DNA from: an uncultured Eubacteriales bacterium
GTDB lineage: Bacteria; Bacillota; Clostridia; Christensenellales; CAG-138
Direction: 5' to 3'
Assembly: GCA_902801845.1 (NCBI GenBank)
Contig: CADCJW010000004.1
Coordinates: 71,936-135,935 of the forward strand
Length of the DNA: 64,000 nucleotides
Each line of letters begins with the position of its first letter. Within the stretch, counting starts at the first letter, position 1. Below the pieces are notes generated by a model, which did no database searches, had not been told where the DNA came from, and saw nothing but the letters and a program-made list of their open reading frames with translations. Positions 23,388 through 31,709 of the stretch are shown here, one piece after another. The position numbers and the translations under genes were made by a program.

Positions 23388-25109
23388 TTACTCTGAGATG
23401 GCGCCGAACTTGCACAGCTGCTGGCAGAGGCCGCAGCCCACGCAGAGGGTGGGGTCGATGGCGGCCTTGCCGCTAAAGACGATGGCGGGGCAGCCGATCT
23501 GCATGCAGGCCTTGCAGCTCTTGCACTTGTCGGGGTCGATGTGGAAGGCGGGCTTATGCTTCACCCACTTGAGGAGGGCGCAGGGCCGCCGGACCACGAT
23601 GACCGAGGGCTCGTCCACGGCCAGTTCCTCGCGGATGGCCGCTTCCGTGGCCTTCAGATCCTGGGGGTCGACGACGCGTACCCGCTTCACGCCGCAGGCC
23701 TCGGCGATCTTCTCGGCGGAGAGCTGGGCGGTGGGCTGCTCCTTCAACGTCATGCCGGTCAGCGGGTTCTGCTGGTGGCCGGTCATGCCGGTGATGGAGT
23801 TGTCGAGGATGAGGACCACGCCCACGCCCTGGTTGTACACCAGGTTCACGAGGCCGGTCATGCCGCTGTGCATGAAGGTGGAGTCGCCGATGACGGCCAC
23901 CATCTTCCTGGCCGCCTCGGGACGGACCTTTTCAAAGCCGTGGAGGACGCCGATGGACGCGCCCATGCAGATGGTGGAATCCATGGCGGATAGCGGCGCG
24001 GAGGCGCCCAGGGTGTAGCAGCCGATGTCGCCGGAGACGGTGACCTTCAGCTTGTGGAGCACGTGGAAGAGACCGCGGTGAGGGCAGCCGGGGCAGAGCA
24101 CCGGGGGCCGGACGGGGAGAGCTTCCTCCAGCTTCTGGCTCTCGGGCAGGGCCTTGCCGAAGGCGGCCCGGATACGGTTCTGGGAGAACTCGCCCAAGAG
24201 GCCCAACTCCGCTTTGCCCAGATCCACCCGGATGCCCAGGTTGCGCAAATGGGTCTCGATGATGGGATCCAGCTCCTCCACCACGGCCAGCTTCTTCACC
24301 TTGGCGGCGAAGTCGCGGATGATCTTCTCGGGCAGGGGGTTCACAAGACCCAGCTTCAGCACGCTCACCTCTGGCAAGGCCTCCTTCACGTACTGGTAGC
24401 TGATGCCGGAGGTGATGACGCCCCACTCGGTGTCCCCCATCTCCACCCGGTTGAAGGGGCAGTCCTCGCCGTAGGCGCGGAGCTTCTCGGTCCTATTTTC
24501 CACCACCACGTGCTGGGGAATGGCGTTGCCGGGGGCCATGACGTACTTGCGGGGGTTCTTCACGTATTCCCGAAGGGGGGCTTCCTGCCGATCATAGAGC
24601 TCCACCAGGCTTTGGGAGTGGGCCACCCGGGTGCAGGTGCGGAACAGCACCGGCGTGTCAAAGGTCTCCGACAGCTCGAAGGCCAGCTTCATGAAGTCCC
24701 GGCACTCCCCGGAGTCGGCGGGCTCCACCATGGGCACTTTGGACGCGATAGCGTGGTGTCGGGAGTCCTGCTCGTTCTGGGAGGAATGCATGCCCGGGTC
24801 GTCGGCTACAGCGATGACCAACCCCCCGTTGACGCCGGTGTAGGCGGCGGTGTAGAGGGGGTCGGCGGCCACGTTAAGGCCCACGTGCTTCATGGCGCAC
24901 ATGGCCCGGGCCCCGGCGATGGACGCGCCCAGAGCCGCTTCCAGGGCGCACTTCTCATTGGGCGCCCATTCGGCGTAGACCTCCGGGAACTTGGCCGCTT
25001 CCTCGGTGATCTCCGTGGAGGGCGTGCCCGGATAGGAGGATACAAAGGTACACCCCGCCTCGAAGAGACCCCGAGCGGCGGCGGCGTTGCCCAACAACAG
25101 CTTCTTCAT
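23388..25109 (-). CDS. iorA: Indolepyruvate:ferredoxin oxidoreductase, alpha subunit
   Basis: 573 residues. The N-terminal pyrimidine-binding half begins LLLGNAAAARGLFEAGCTFVSSYPGTPS. The central linker follows, then the TPP-binding half with CPGCPHRGL, SGDIGCYTLGA and IGDSTFMHSGMTGLVN. The C-terminus holds two [4Fe-4S] ferredoxin motifs (CKSCKACMQIGC and CVGCGLCQQLC with partner cysteines). The substrate class is aryl pyruvates. Length and domain order are normal for IorA. It is the first gene of the iorAB operon, read leftward from the promoter at about 25148-25176. Confidence 0.94.
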   Translation of the reverse strand: MKKLLLGNAAAARGLFEAGCTFVSSYPGTPSTEITEEAAKFPEVYAEWAPNEKCALEAALGASIAGARAMCAMKHVGLNVAADPLYTAAYTGVNGGLVIAVADDPGMHSSQNEQDSRHHAIASKVPMVEPADSGECRDFMKLAFELSETFDTPVLFRTCTRVAHSQSLVELYDRQEAPLREYVKNPRKYVMAPGNAIPQHVVVENRTEKLRAYGEDCPFNRVEMGDTEWGVITSGISYQYVKEALPEVSVLKLGLVNPLPEKIIRDFAAKVKKLAVVEELDPIIETHLRNLGIRVDLGKAELGLLGEFSQNRIRAAFGKALPESQKLEEALPVRPPVLCPGCPHRGLFHVLHKLKVTVSGDIGCYTLGASAPLSAMDSTICMGASIGVLHGFEKVRPEAARKMVAVIGDSTFMHSGMTGLVNLVYNQGVGVVLILDNSITGMTGHQQNPLTGMTLKEQPTAQLSAEKIAEACGVKRVRVVDPQDLKATEAAIREELAVDEPSVIVVRRPCALLKWVKHKPAFHIDPDKCKSCKACMQIGCPAIVFSGKAAIDPTLCVGCGLCQQLCKFGAISE

Positions 25110-25147
25110 GTGTTCGCCTCCTGAAATGTGGATTTTTTACCTCCATC

Positions 25148-25176
25148 ATTATGGCACAGTACTGGCCAAATATCAA
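25148..25176 (-). promoter_or_regulatory. Promoter of iorAB
   Basis: Minus strand TTGATA (25176-25171), a 17-nt spacer and CATAAT (25153-25148), about 39 nt before the iorA start. Confidence 0.65.
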
Positions 25177-25199
25177 ATATATCTTTGTGGAACAGACCG

Positions 25200-25228
25200 T
25201 TGACTTTTGCGGCGGTATCTGGTATATG
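25200..25228 (+). promoter_or_regulatory. Promoter of the M29 aminopeptidase gene
   Basis: TTGACT (25200-25205), a 17-nt spacer and TATATG (25223-25228), 40 nt before the ATG at 25268, back to back with the iorAB promoter. Confidence 0.6.
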
Positions 25229-25267
25229 AAAAAACAGGAACGACCATTTTGAAAAGGAGAGAACATC

Positions 25268-26494
25268 ATGAAACGAACGATCCTTCGCAAGTACGCTCGC
25301 CTGATCGCCCGGGTCGGCGTCAACATCCAAAAGGGACAGGAAGTTATCATCCGCTGCGATCTGGATCAGCCCAAATTCGTGGAGCTGCTGGTGGACGAGT
25401 GCTACAAGGCCGGAGCCAGGAAGGTCAAGGTGGAGTTCGACTATCAGCCTCTGGAGAAGCTGCACGTGCGGCATCAGACCGTCACCACCATGGCCAAGGT
25501 GGAGGAATGGGAAAAGGCCCGGCTGGAGCACTACAACGACGTGCTGCCCTGCCGGATCTATCTGGCCTCCGAGGACCCGGACGGGCTCAAGGGCATCAAC
25601 CAGAAGAAGGTGGCCAAGGCCGAGCAGAAGCGGTGGCCCATCGTCAAGCCCTACTGGGACAGGATGGAGAACCGGTATCAGTGGTGCATCGCCGCCGTTC
25701 CCGGCGCGGCCTGGGCCAAGAAGCTTTTCCCCGAGCTGCCCCGCGGCAAGGCCATGGAGAAGCTGTGGGAAGCGATCCTGTTCACCTCCCGGGTGACCGA
25801 GGATCCCGTGGCAGCCTGGGAAGCCCATAACAAGGACCTGCACGATCGCTGCGCCTATCTCAACGAGCTGGGCATCGCCGAGCTCCGCTACAAGGGCGAC
25901 AACGGCACCGATCTCACCGTGGGCATGATCCCCCAGGCCCAGTTCAAGGGCGGCGGCGACAGGACGAAGGACAGCGGCATCTTCTTCAATCCCAACATCC
26001 CCACCGAGGAGTGTTTCATCTCCCCCATGCGGGGCAAGGCGGAGGGCATCGTCTACGCCACCAAGCCCCTGTCCTATAACGGCGAGCTCATCGAGAATTT
26101 CTCCGTCCGCTTCGAAAACGGCAAGGCTGTGGAGGTCAAGGCGGAGAAGAACCAGGCTTTGCTGGAGCAGATGATCGCCATGGACGAGGGCGCCGCGTAT
26201 CTGGGCGAGTGTGCGCTGGTCCCCGAGGATTCTCCCATCGCCGAGTCGGGAATGCTGTTCTACGAGACCCTCTTCGACGAGAACGCCGCCTGCCATCTGG
26301 CCCTGGGCATGGGCTTTGCCGACACCATCAAGGGGTTCGAGGACATGACCCTGGAGGAGTGCAGGGCCCTCGGCATCAACGACTCCATGAACCACGAGGA
26401 CTTCATGATCGGCTACGAGGGGCTGGACATCGACGCCGTGACCCGTGATGGTCGGATCGTGCCCGTCTTCCGGCGGGGCAAGTGGGCTTTCTGA
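25268..26494 (+). CDS. Aminopeptidase, M29 (thermophilic metalloaminopeptidase) family
   Basis: 408 residues, the normal M29 length. The N-terminal domain begins RKYARLIARVGVNIQKGQEV. Metal and catalytic residues are in the C-terminal domain: NIPTEECF (Glu), ESGMLFYETLFDENAACHLALG (Glu, His, read in two parts), and SMNHEDFMIG (His, Asp), with an intervening Tyr. It removes N-terminal amino acids from peptides using two metal ions. AAAGGAGAGAAC precedes the ATG. Peptide turnover fits with the adjacent iorAB, since it would supply amino acids for oxidative deamination and decarboxylation. Cytoplasmic. Confidence 0.92.
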   Translation: MKRTILRKYARLIARVGVNIQKGQEVIIRCDLDQPKFVELLVDECYKAGARKVKVEFDYQPLEKLHVRHQTVTTMAKVEEWEKARLEHYNDVLPCRIYLASEDPDGLKGINQKKVAKAEQKRWPIVKPYWDRMENRYQWCIAAVPGAAWAKKLFPELPRGKAMEKLWEAILFTSRVTEDPVAAWEAHNKDLHDRCAYLNELGIAELRYKGDNGTDLTVGMIPQAQFKGGGDRTKDSGIFFNPNIPTEECFISPMRGKAEGIVYATKPLSYNGELIENFSVRFENGKAVEVKAEKNQALLEQMIAMDEGAAYLGECALVPEDSPIAESGMLFYETLFDENAACHLALGMGFADTIKGFEDMTLEECRALGINDSMNHEDFMIGYEGLDIDAVTRDGRIVPVFRRGKWAF

Positions 26495-26656
26495 TACTAA
26501 TCTCTGACTAAAAGAAGACATCTTGCCGGTTCTCTTCCGCCCCGCCTTTGGCTCTCTCCGGTCAACGATGCTCTCTGGCATCGCCTCCCTACGTTCGCCT
26601 TCGGCAGAACGAAAAATACCTCGGCAATCTTGTCTCCTTTTAATCAGGTCTTAGTA
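26495..26656. repeat. MITE-like inverted-repeat element
   Basis: The ends match as inverted repeats of about 35 bp: left TACTAA..CTGACTAAAAG.AGACA..TTGCCG, right (reverse complement) TACTAA..CTGATTAAAAG.AGACA..TTGCCG. The interior has a short perfect hairpin CGATGC/GCATCG (26566-26583). There is no coding capacity. The left end begins at the base after the aminopeptidase stop codon. No flanking duplication is obvious. It looks like a non-autonomous miniature element or a large transcript-end palindrome; no second copy lies in this window. Confidence 0.75.
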
Positions 26657-26675
26657 TGAACCGTCGGTCTTTTCC

Positions 26676-26704
26676 TTGACCCTGCCCCGGAAACTTGGTA
26701 CAAT
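26676..26704 (+). promoter_or_regulatory. Promoter of the MBL-fold gene
   Basis: TTGACC (26676-26681), 17 nt, TACAAT (26699-26704), 34 nt before the ATG at 26738. Confidence 0.75.
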
Positions 26705-26737
26705 ACAGCCACCAATCAACAGGAGGTTTTGTTTGCT

Positions 26738-27451
26738 ATGCTCCAACAGTTGACCGAACGGGTCTGGTACCTGCCCCATGACGAGCCCTCGGACCGGCCG
26801 GTCCTCACCTATATCGAGGGGGACCAGCTCTCCGTGGCTGTGGACGCCGGGGCCAGCCCCGCCCACGTGCGGGAATTCTACACCGCCATCACCGATCAGC
26901 GGCTGCCCATCCCCGAGATCACCATCCTGACCCACTGGCACTGGGACCACAGCTTCGGCCTCTGCGCCGTGAACGGCTTCACCATGGCCTCGAAAAAGAC
27001 TGCGGCGCGGCTGAAGGAGATGGCGGATTGGCAGTGGACCCCTGAGGCCATGGAGGAACGGCTCCGGTCCGGGGCGGAGATCCCCTTCTGTCACGAGCAT
27101 ATCTGTCTCGAGTACCGGCGGCCCGAGTGGATCCAGGTGACCCAGCCCGACATGACCTTGGAGGGGGAGGGGACCATGGACATCGGCGGCGTCACCATCG
27201 CCTGCGAGACCTGCGATTCCCCCCACAGCCGGGACGCCCTGCTGGTGGGCGCGGACGACTGCCTGATCATCGGCGACGCGGGGTACGAGGATTTCTACGA
27301 GCTGGACCGGCAGTACGATAAAACCCGGCTGGCAGCCTTCATCGAGAGGCTGAAGGGGCGGCCCGAGAAATGGCTCATCGCGGGACACGAAAAACCCTTG
27401 CCCCTGCAGGAATTCATCGCCAATCTGGAAAGCATCTATAAGGAGCTGTAA
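26738..27451 (+). CDS. MBL-fold metallohydrolase
   Basis: 237 residues with the metallo-beta-lactamase fold motifs: ILTHWHWDHSFG (HxHxDH), DSPHSRDALLV (His), IIGDAGYEDFYE (Asp) and AGHEKPL (final His), binding two metals. The family includes thioesterases, lactonases and glyoxalase II-like enzymes; the substrate is not evident. AGGAGG is 11 nt before ATG 26738; an in-frame TTG at 26729 is only 2 nt from it and less likely. The aldolase-like gene starts 2 nt after the stop, so the two are probably one operon. Confidence 0.85.
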   Translation: MLQQLTERVWYLPHDEPSDRPVLTYIEGDQLSVAVDAGASPAHVREFYTAITDQRLPIPEITILTHWHWDHSFGLCAVNGFTMASKKTAARLKEMADWQWTPEAMEERLRSGAEIPFCHEHICLEYRRPEWIQVTQPDMTLEGEGTMDIGGVTIACETCDSPHSRDALLVGADDCLIIGDAGYEDFYELDRQYDKTRLAAFIERLKGRPEKWLIAGHEKPLPLQEFIANLESIYKEL

Positions 27452-27452
27452 G

Positions 27453-28490
27453 ATGATCCGCTTTGCCTGCGATTACGACGAGGGGGCCTGCCCGGAGATC
27501 CTGGCGGCCCTGGCCGCCACCAATTTGGAGCAGAACCCGGGCTATGGGGAGGATCCCCACTCAGACCGTGCCCGGGCGCTGATCCGAGAGGCCATCGGCC
27601 GGCCGGACGCCTGCGTCCAGTTCCTGGTGGGCGGGACCCAGACCAACCAGACCGTCATCGCCGCGGCTTTGCGCCCCTTCCAGGGGGTCATCGCCGCGAC
27701 CACCGGACACATCAACGTCCACGAGACCGGGGCCATCGAGGCCACGGGCCACAAGGTGCTGGCCCTCCCCGATTCCGAGGGGAAGGTCCGGGCCGACGGG
27801 GTGGACGCGTATGTGAAGGGACACTGGGCGGACCCCAGCCACGAGCACATGGTCCAGCCCGCCATGGTCTATATCTCCCACCCCACGGAGGGCGGGCTCC
27901 TGTACAGCCTTTCCGAGCTGGAGGCGCTCAGACGGGTCTGCGACCGGCACGGGCTCTATCTCTATCTGGACGGGGCGCGGCTGGGGTATGGGCTGGTCTC
28001 CCCGGATACGGACGTGACCTTGCGGGATATCGCCCGGCTCACCGACGCCTTCTACATCGGCGGGACCAAGGTGGGGGCCCTCTTCGGGGAGGCGGCGGTG
28101 CTGAACCATCCGGCCCTTAAGAAGGACTTCCGGTACATGATCAAACGCCAGGGGGGGATGCTGGCTAAGGGGCGGCTGCTGGGCATCCAGTTCGAAACCC
28201 TGTTCACCGACGGGCTCTATACCCGCATCGCGAAGAACGCGGTGGACCTCGCCATGGTCATACGGGACGCGCTCCGGGAAAAGGGGATCGAATTCCTCTA
28301 TGAGTCGCCCACCAATCAGCAGTTCCCCATCCTGCCGGACGGGGTGGTGGAGGAGCTGTCCGACCGGTACTTTTTCGAGGGCTGGGGCCGGGTGGACGAG
28401 GGGCATACCGCCGTTCGCATCTGCACCAGCTGGGCTACGCCCCGGGAAAGCGTGGAAGCGCTCCTCCGGGATCTGCTGCCGCTGCTGTAA
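27453..28490 (+). CDS. Threonine aldolase / beta-eliminating lyase-like PLP enzyme
   Basis: 345 residues of fold-type I PLP enzyme, close to low-specificity L-threonine aldolases: YGEDPHSDRARALIREAIG near the start, FLVGGTQTNQTVI, ATTGHINVHETGAIEATGHK (read in two parts), YLDGARLGYGL (Asp that contacts the pyridine nitrogen) and the Schiff-base Lys in YIGGTKVGALFG. It would cleave threonine, allo-threonine or related beta-hydroxy amino acids to glycine and an aldehyde. The gene is coupled to the MBL gene before it and followed 38 nt later by a DUF362 gene. Confidence 0.88.
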   Translation: MIRFACDYDEGACPEILAALAATNLEQNPGYGEDPHSDRARALIREAIGRPDACVQFLVGGTQTNQTVIAAALRPFQGVIAATTGHINVHETGAIEATGHKVLALPDSEGKVRADGVDAYVKGHWADPSHEHMVQPAMVYISHPTEGGLLYSLSELEALRRVCDRHGLYLYLDGARLGYGLVSPDTDVTLRDIARLTDAFYIGGTKVGALFGEAAVLNHPALKKDFRYMIKRQGGMLAKGRLLGIQFETLFTDGLYTRIAKNAVDLAMVIRDALREKGIEFLYESPTNQQFPILPDGVVEELSDRYFFEGWGRVDEGHTAVRICTSWATPRESVEALLRDLLPLL

Positions 28491-28528
28491 CCCATGAACA
28501 TCAACGAAAACGATAAGGAGGGTCAGGC

Positions 28529-29422
28529 ATGAAGCCGAAAGTATTCTTTACGAAAAAGATCACCCCCGAAAAGGTGATCGAGATGTACGACGCTCTGGGC
28601 ATCGACCTGCCCGGGAAGGTGGCCGTGAAGGTCCACTCCGGCGAGAAAGGGAACCAGAACTTCCTGCATCCCGATTTCTGGGCGCCCATGGTGGAGAAGG
28701 TGAAGGGCACCGTGGTGGAGTGCAACACCGCCTACGGCGACGCCTTCGACGGGGTGCGGGACCACACCGAATCCCACCTGAAGCTTCTGAAGCTCCACGG
28801 CTGGGCCGACGCCTTCACCGTGGATCTCATGGACGCGGAGGGGCCCGACGACGTGCTGCCCATCCCCAACGGGAAGGTGCTCAAGGAGAATCTGGTGGGC
28901 AAGAACATGAAGCACTACGATTCCATGCTGGTCTTGGCCCACTTCAAGGGGCACCCCATGGGCGGCTTCGGCGGCGCCCTGAAGCAGCTGTCCATCGGCT
29001 GCGCCTCCAGCAGGGGGAAGGCCCTGATCCACTCCGGCGGCGTCACCGACAGCAACATCGACACCTGGAAGGAGCACGCGGAGCAGGATGCCTTCTGCGA
29101 GGCCATGGCGGACGCGGCTTCCTCCGTGGTGAAGTATTTCGAGGGGCGGATCGCCTTCATCAACGTGATGAAGAACCTGAGCGTGGACTGCGACTGCTGC
29201 TCCGTGGCCGAGGACCCCTGCATGAGGGATATCGGTATATTGGCGTCCCTGGACCCGGTGGCCATCGACCAGGCCTGCCTCGATCTCGTTTACGCGGCCA
29301 AGGACGACCCGGGCCAGCGGCATTTCTTGGATCGGGTGGAGAGCCGTCACGGCGTGCACACCGTGGAAGCGGCGGCGGCGCTGGGCTTCGGCAGCCGGGA
29401 GTATGAGTTGATAGAAGTATAA
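28529..29422 (+). CDS. DUF362 family protein
   Basis: 297 residues. The C-terminal region DCDCCSVAEDPCMRDIGILASLDPVAIDQACLD is the recognisable DUF362 part (read as short blocks), and VKVHSGEKGNQNFLHPDF and HFKGHPMGGFGGALKQLSIGC are typical of the N-terminal half. The clustered cysteines may bind an iron-sulfur cluster, but no separate ferredoxin domain is present. Function of the family is unknown; it is common in strict anaerobes. AAGGAGGGTCAGGC precedes the ATG. It ends 13 nt before a three-hairpin element. Confidence 0.8.
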   Translation: MKPKVFFTKKITPEKVIEMYDALGIDLPGKVAVKVHSGEKGNQNFLHPDFWAPMVEKVKGTVVECNTAYGDAFDGVRDHTESHLKLLKLHGWADAFTVDLMDAEGPDDVLPIPNGKVLKENLVGKNMKHYDSMLVLAHFKGHPMGGFGGALKQLSIGCASSRGKALIHSGGVTDSNIDTWKEHAEQDAFCEAMADAASSVVKYFEGRIAFINVMKNLSVDCDCCSVAEDPCMRDIGILASLDPVAIDQACLDLVYAAKDDPGQRHFLDRVESRHGVHTVEAAAALGFGSREYELIEV

Positions 29423-29435
29423 CGGATTTCTTTTC

Positions 29436-29573
29436 GCACCTTTTTCTTTTCGGTGAAAAGAAAAAGGTGCGCGAAAAAGAAAAGCTTAAGAAAAATAAGG
29501 GGAAGTACAGCGAAGCCATACTTCCCGAATGAAGTTCTTTTGGTGTCCCCTTTTCTTTCAAGAAAAGGGGACA
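29436..29573. repeat. Three-hairpin intergenic element, copy D (best-preserved)
   Basis: Hairpin 1, 29436-29470 (GCACCTTTTTCTTTTC / GAAAAGAAAAAGGTGC). Linker GCGAAAAAGAAAAGCTTAAG. Hairpin 2, GGGAAGTA (29500-29507) with TACTTCCC (29519-29526). Linker GAAGTTCTTTTGG. Hairpin 3, 29544-29573 (TGTCCCCTTTTC / GAAAAGGGGACA). The two linkers can also pair (AAAAGAA with TTCTTTT), enclosing hairpin 2. It fills the gap between the convergent DUF362 and DMT-transporter genes. Confidence 0.88.
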
Positions 29574-29578
29574 AAGCT

Positions 29579-30463
29579 TTACTCCTTCCTCTGTTGTGGC
29601 AAGACCTGCGACAGCACCAGCGCCAAAAAGATGAGCCCGCAGCCCAAAAGCTCCCGGCCGGTCATGCGCTCGTGGAGGATGAGCGCCCCGAAGATGGCGC
29701 CGAACACGCTTTCAAAGCTCATGATGAGGGAGGCCAGGGCCGGGGGCAGGTGCCGTTGGCCCACGATCTGCAGCCAATAGGCGATGCCGCAGGAGAAGAT
29801 GCCGCAATAGAGGATGCACCAGAGGGCCGGACGGATGTTCTCGAAGGCGAACCCCTCAAAAAGGGCCATGGGCAGAAAGCTCAGCAGCCCCGCCGTCAAA
29901 AATTCCAGGCAGCACAGGGTCAGGGGATCGAAGTCCGGCGCGAATTTGTCCACCAGCAGGATCTGAAGCGTGAACACCAACGCGCACAGGATCATGAGGG
30001 CGTCCCCCTTCTCCAGGGTAAAGGCCTCCGTGATGGACAAAAACCAAAGGCCCGCGGCGCCGATGAGCAGGCACAGCCAGGTCCAGCCCCCGGTTTTCCG
30101 GTGGAAGAAGGCGGCCCCCACAATGGGCACCAGCAGGATATACAGGGCCGTCAAAAACGCCCCCTTGCCGGCGGTGGTGTATTGGAGCCCCACCTGCTGC
30201 AGACAGGAGGCCACCGCCACGGTGACGCCGATGAGCACGCCGCTGCGGATCAGTCGCCCCTTCCCCGCCCGGGTGGCGGGCAGGGCGGTCTTTCGGCGCA
30301 GGAGGATGAAGGGCATGAGGCATAGGGCCCCCACCAGCATCCGCACGGCGGTGAAGGCGTAGGGCAGCATCCCCAGGTCCATGGCGGCGGACTGGGCCAC
30401 GAAGGCGCTGCCCCAGATCACGGAGCAGCCCAGCAAAATGAGACTGTATCTCGTTTGTTTCAT
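29579..30463 (-). CDS. DMT-superfamily transporter (EamA domains)
   Basis: 294 residues with ten hydrophobic helices arranged as two EamA repeats. The start YSLILLGCSVIWGSAFVAQ has the W-G-S-x-F motif of the first repeat; the second repeat begins near GDALMILCALVFTLQILLVD, and the last helices include ALASLIMSFESVFGAIFGAL, the typical end of the family. Exporters of amino acids and metabolites belong here. The start was placed at the ATG before KQTRYS; the longer frame to 30520 lacks support. Convergent with the DUF362 gene. Confidence 0.88.
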   Translation of the reverse strand: MKQTRYSLILLGCSVIWGSAFVAQSAAMDLGMLPYAFTAVRMLVGALCLMPFILLRRKTALPATRAGKGRLIRSGVLIGVTVAVASCLQQVGLQYTTAGKGAFLTALYILLVPIVGAAFFHRKTGGWTWLCLLIGAAGLWFLSITEAFTLEKGDALMILCALVFTLQILLVDKFAPDFDPLTLCCLEFLTAGLLSFLPMALFEGFAFENIRPALWCILYCGIFSCGIAYWLQIVGQRHLPPALASLIMSFESVFGAIFGALILHERMTGRELLGCGLIFLALVLSQVLPQQRKE

Positions 30464-30558
30464 GGAGCATATCCTATCATGTCGAAATCCAAAACACAAG
30501 AGACTTTTTCCCGGTTCCATGGTATACTGTCCCTATTAGAATCCAGGAGGACGTGACC

Positions 30559-31665
30559 ATGAAGGAGACGCTGACCACCGGCGATCGGGGCCGTGCAGTA
30601 CGGGAACTGAACGAGGGCCTGCGCGCCCTGGGCTACGAGGCGGGAACGGGGGACAGGTTCACCCAGGCCACCGCCCGGGGCCTGTTCGCCCTGCAGCAGG
30701 ATCGGGGCCTTCCCCCCACCGGCGCGGGGGACGGCCGGACCCGGAGCCTTCTGTCGCTCCTCGTCTGCAACGACCCGGGCGAAGCCTTCTACGGCGACGT
30801 GGACGGGGACGGGCAGCTGACCGTGAAGGACGTGGGCCTGGTGCTCAAAAGCCTGCTCACGGGGAAAAAAGCGCCCTCCGTGGCCCTGGACGCCGACGGC
30901 AGCGGCAAGGTGGACCTAAAGGACGCCCTGTACCTCGTCAAGTGCCTGACGGGCCGGGCCGCGCCCAAGCCCAACGCCCCCTGGATCGACCCCGAGGCGG
31001 GGGTGGGGGAGGACGTCCAACTGGCGGTGAGCCGGGCCCTGTCCTCGGTCTCGCCCCTTCGGCGGCAGCTGGTGGAAGCGGCGCTCCCCTTCGCCTACGA
31101 TCCCCACGGGGACCGGGCGGCGGCCTTTCCCAAGAGCCTGTATATCTGGGGCGCGGACCTGTTCGGCCCGGATAAGTCCCTGTATTGCCCCACCTCGGCG
31201 GCGGTGGAGCTTTTGGCGGCCCGGAAGCCCGCCTTCTTTTCCGGCGGCCGCCGGGAGATGATCCTCTCCGCCCTGCAGAACGCCGCGTCCCTGGGAGCCC
31301 CTCTCTCCGGCGCGGACTGCTCCGGGGCTATCGTGGGCCTGTGGCGGAAGTTCGATCTGGTGGCTCCCACCTTCGACGCCATCGCCAACCGGCTGCTGCG
31401 GGCGCCCCTGTCCTATCCCATTGAAAAGGCGGAGCTGCTGCCCGGGGACCTGGTGGGCTTTGACGGCCACATCGGCCTCTATGCCGGGGCGGGCCGGGTC
31501 GTGGAGTGGGCGGGCGGCGCCTACGGCTGTCAGCTCACCCGGCTCACGGGCCGCTGCTGCTGGTCCTTCACGGAGAAGAAGCTGATCCGGATGCAGAAGG
31601 ACTTCGAAGTCTTCACCCGCCCCTTCTTCTTTATTGACGGCGGAGCGGAAAACGGATATACTTAA
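30559..31665 (+). CDS. Peptidoglycan-binding / dockerin / NlpC-P60-like protein without signal peptide
   Basis: 368 residues. Residues about 4-60 are a PG_binding_1 domain (TTGDRGRAVRELNEGLRALGY in two parts, ending in LPPTGAGD). Residues about 78-135 form a type I dockerin with two calcium loops: DVDGDGQLTVKDVGLVLKSL and LDADGSGKVDLKDALYLVKC. The last 200 residues resemble an NlpC/P60 or CHAP-like amidase: GADCSGAIVGLW (possible catalytic Cys) and GDLVGFDGHIGLYAGAGRVV (His). The ATG lies 8 nt after AGGAGG; a GTG at 30553 is too near. No signal peptide or membrane helix is visible, odd for domains that act outside the cell. Non-classical release or lysis-dependent action is possible. Confidence 0.8.
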   Translation: MKETLTTGDRGRAVRELNEGLRALGYEAGTGDRFTQATARGLFALQQDRGLPPTGAGDGRTRSLLSLLVCNDPGEAFYGDVDGDGQLTVKDVGLVLKSLLTGKKAPSVALDADGSGKVDLKDALYLVKCLTGRAAPKPNAPWIDPEAGVGEDVQLAVSRALSSVSPLRRQLVEAALPFAYDPHGDRAAAFPKSLYIWGADLFGPDKSLYCPTSAAVELLAARKPAFFSGGRREMILSALQNAASLGAPLSGADCSGAIVGLWRKFDLVAPTFDAIANRLLRAPLSYPIEKAELLPGDLVGFDGHIGLYAGAGRVVEWAGGAYGCQLTRLTGRCCWSFTEKKLIRMQKDFEVFTRPFFFIDGGAENGYT

Positions 31666-31709
31666 TATTTAAGACTGGCCCCAAGAGGCCGGGAAAGGGA
31701 GGCACATCC

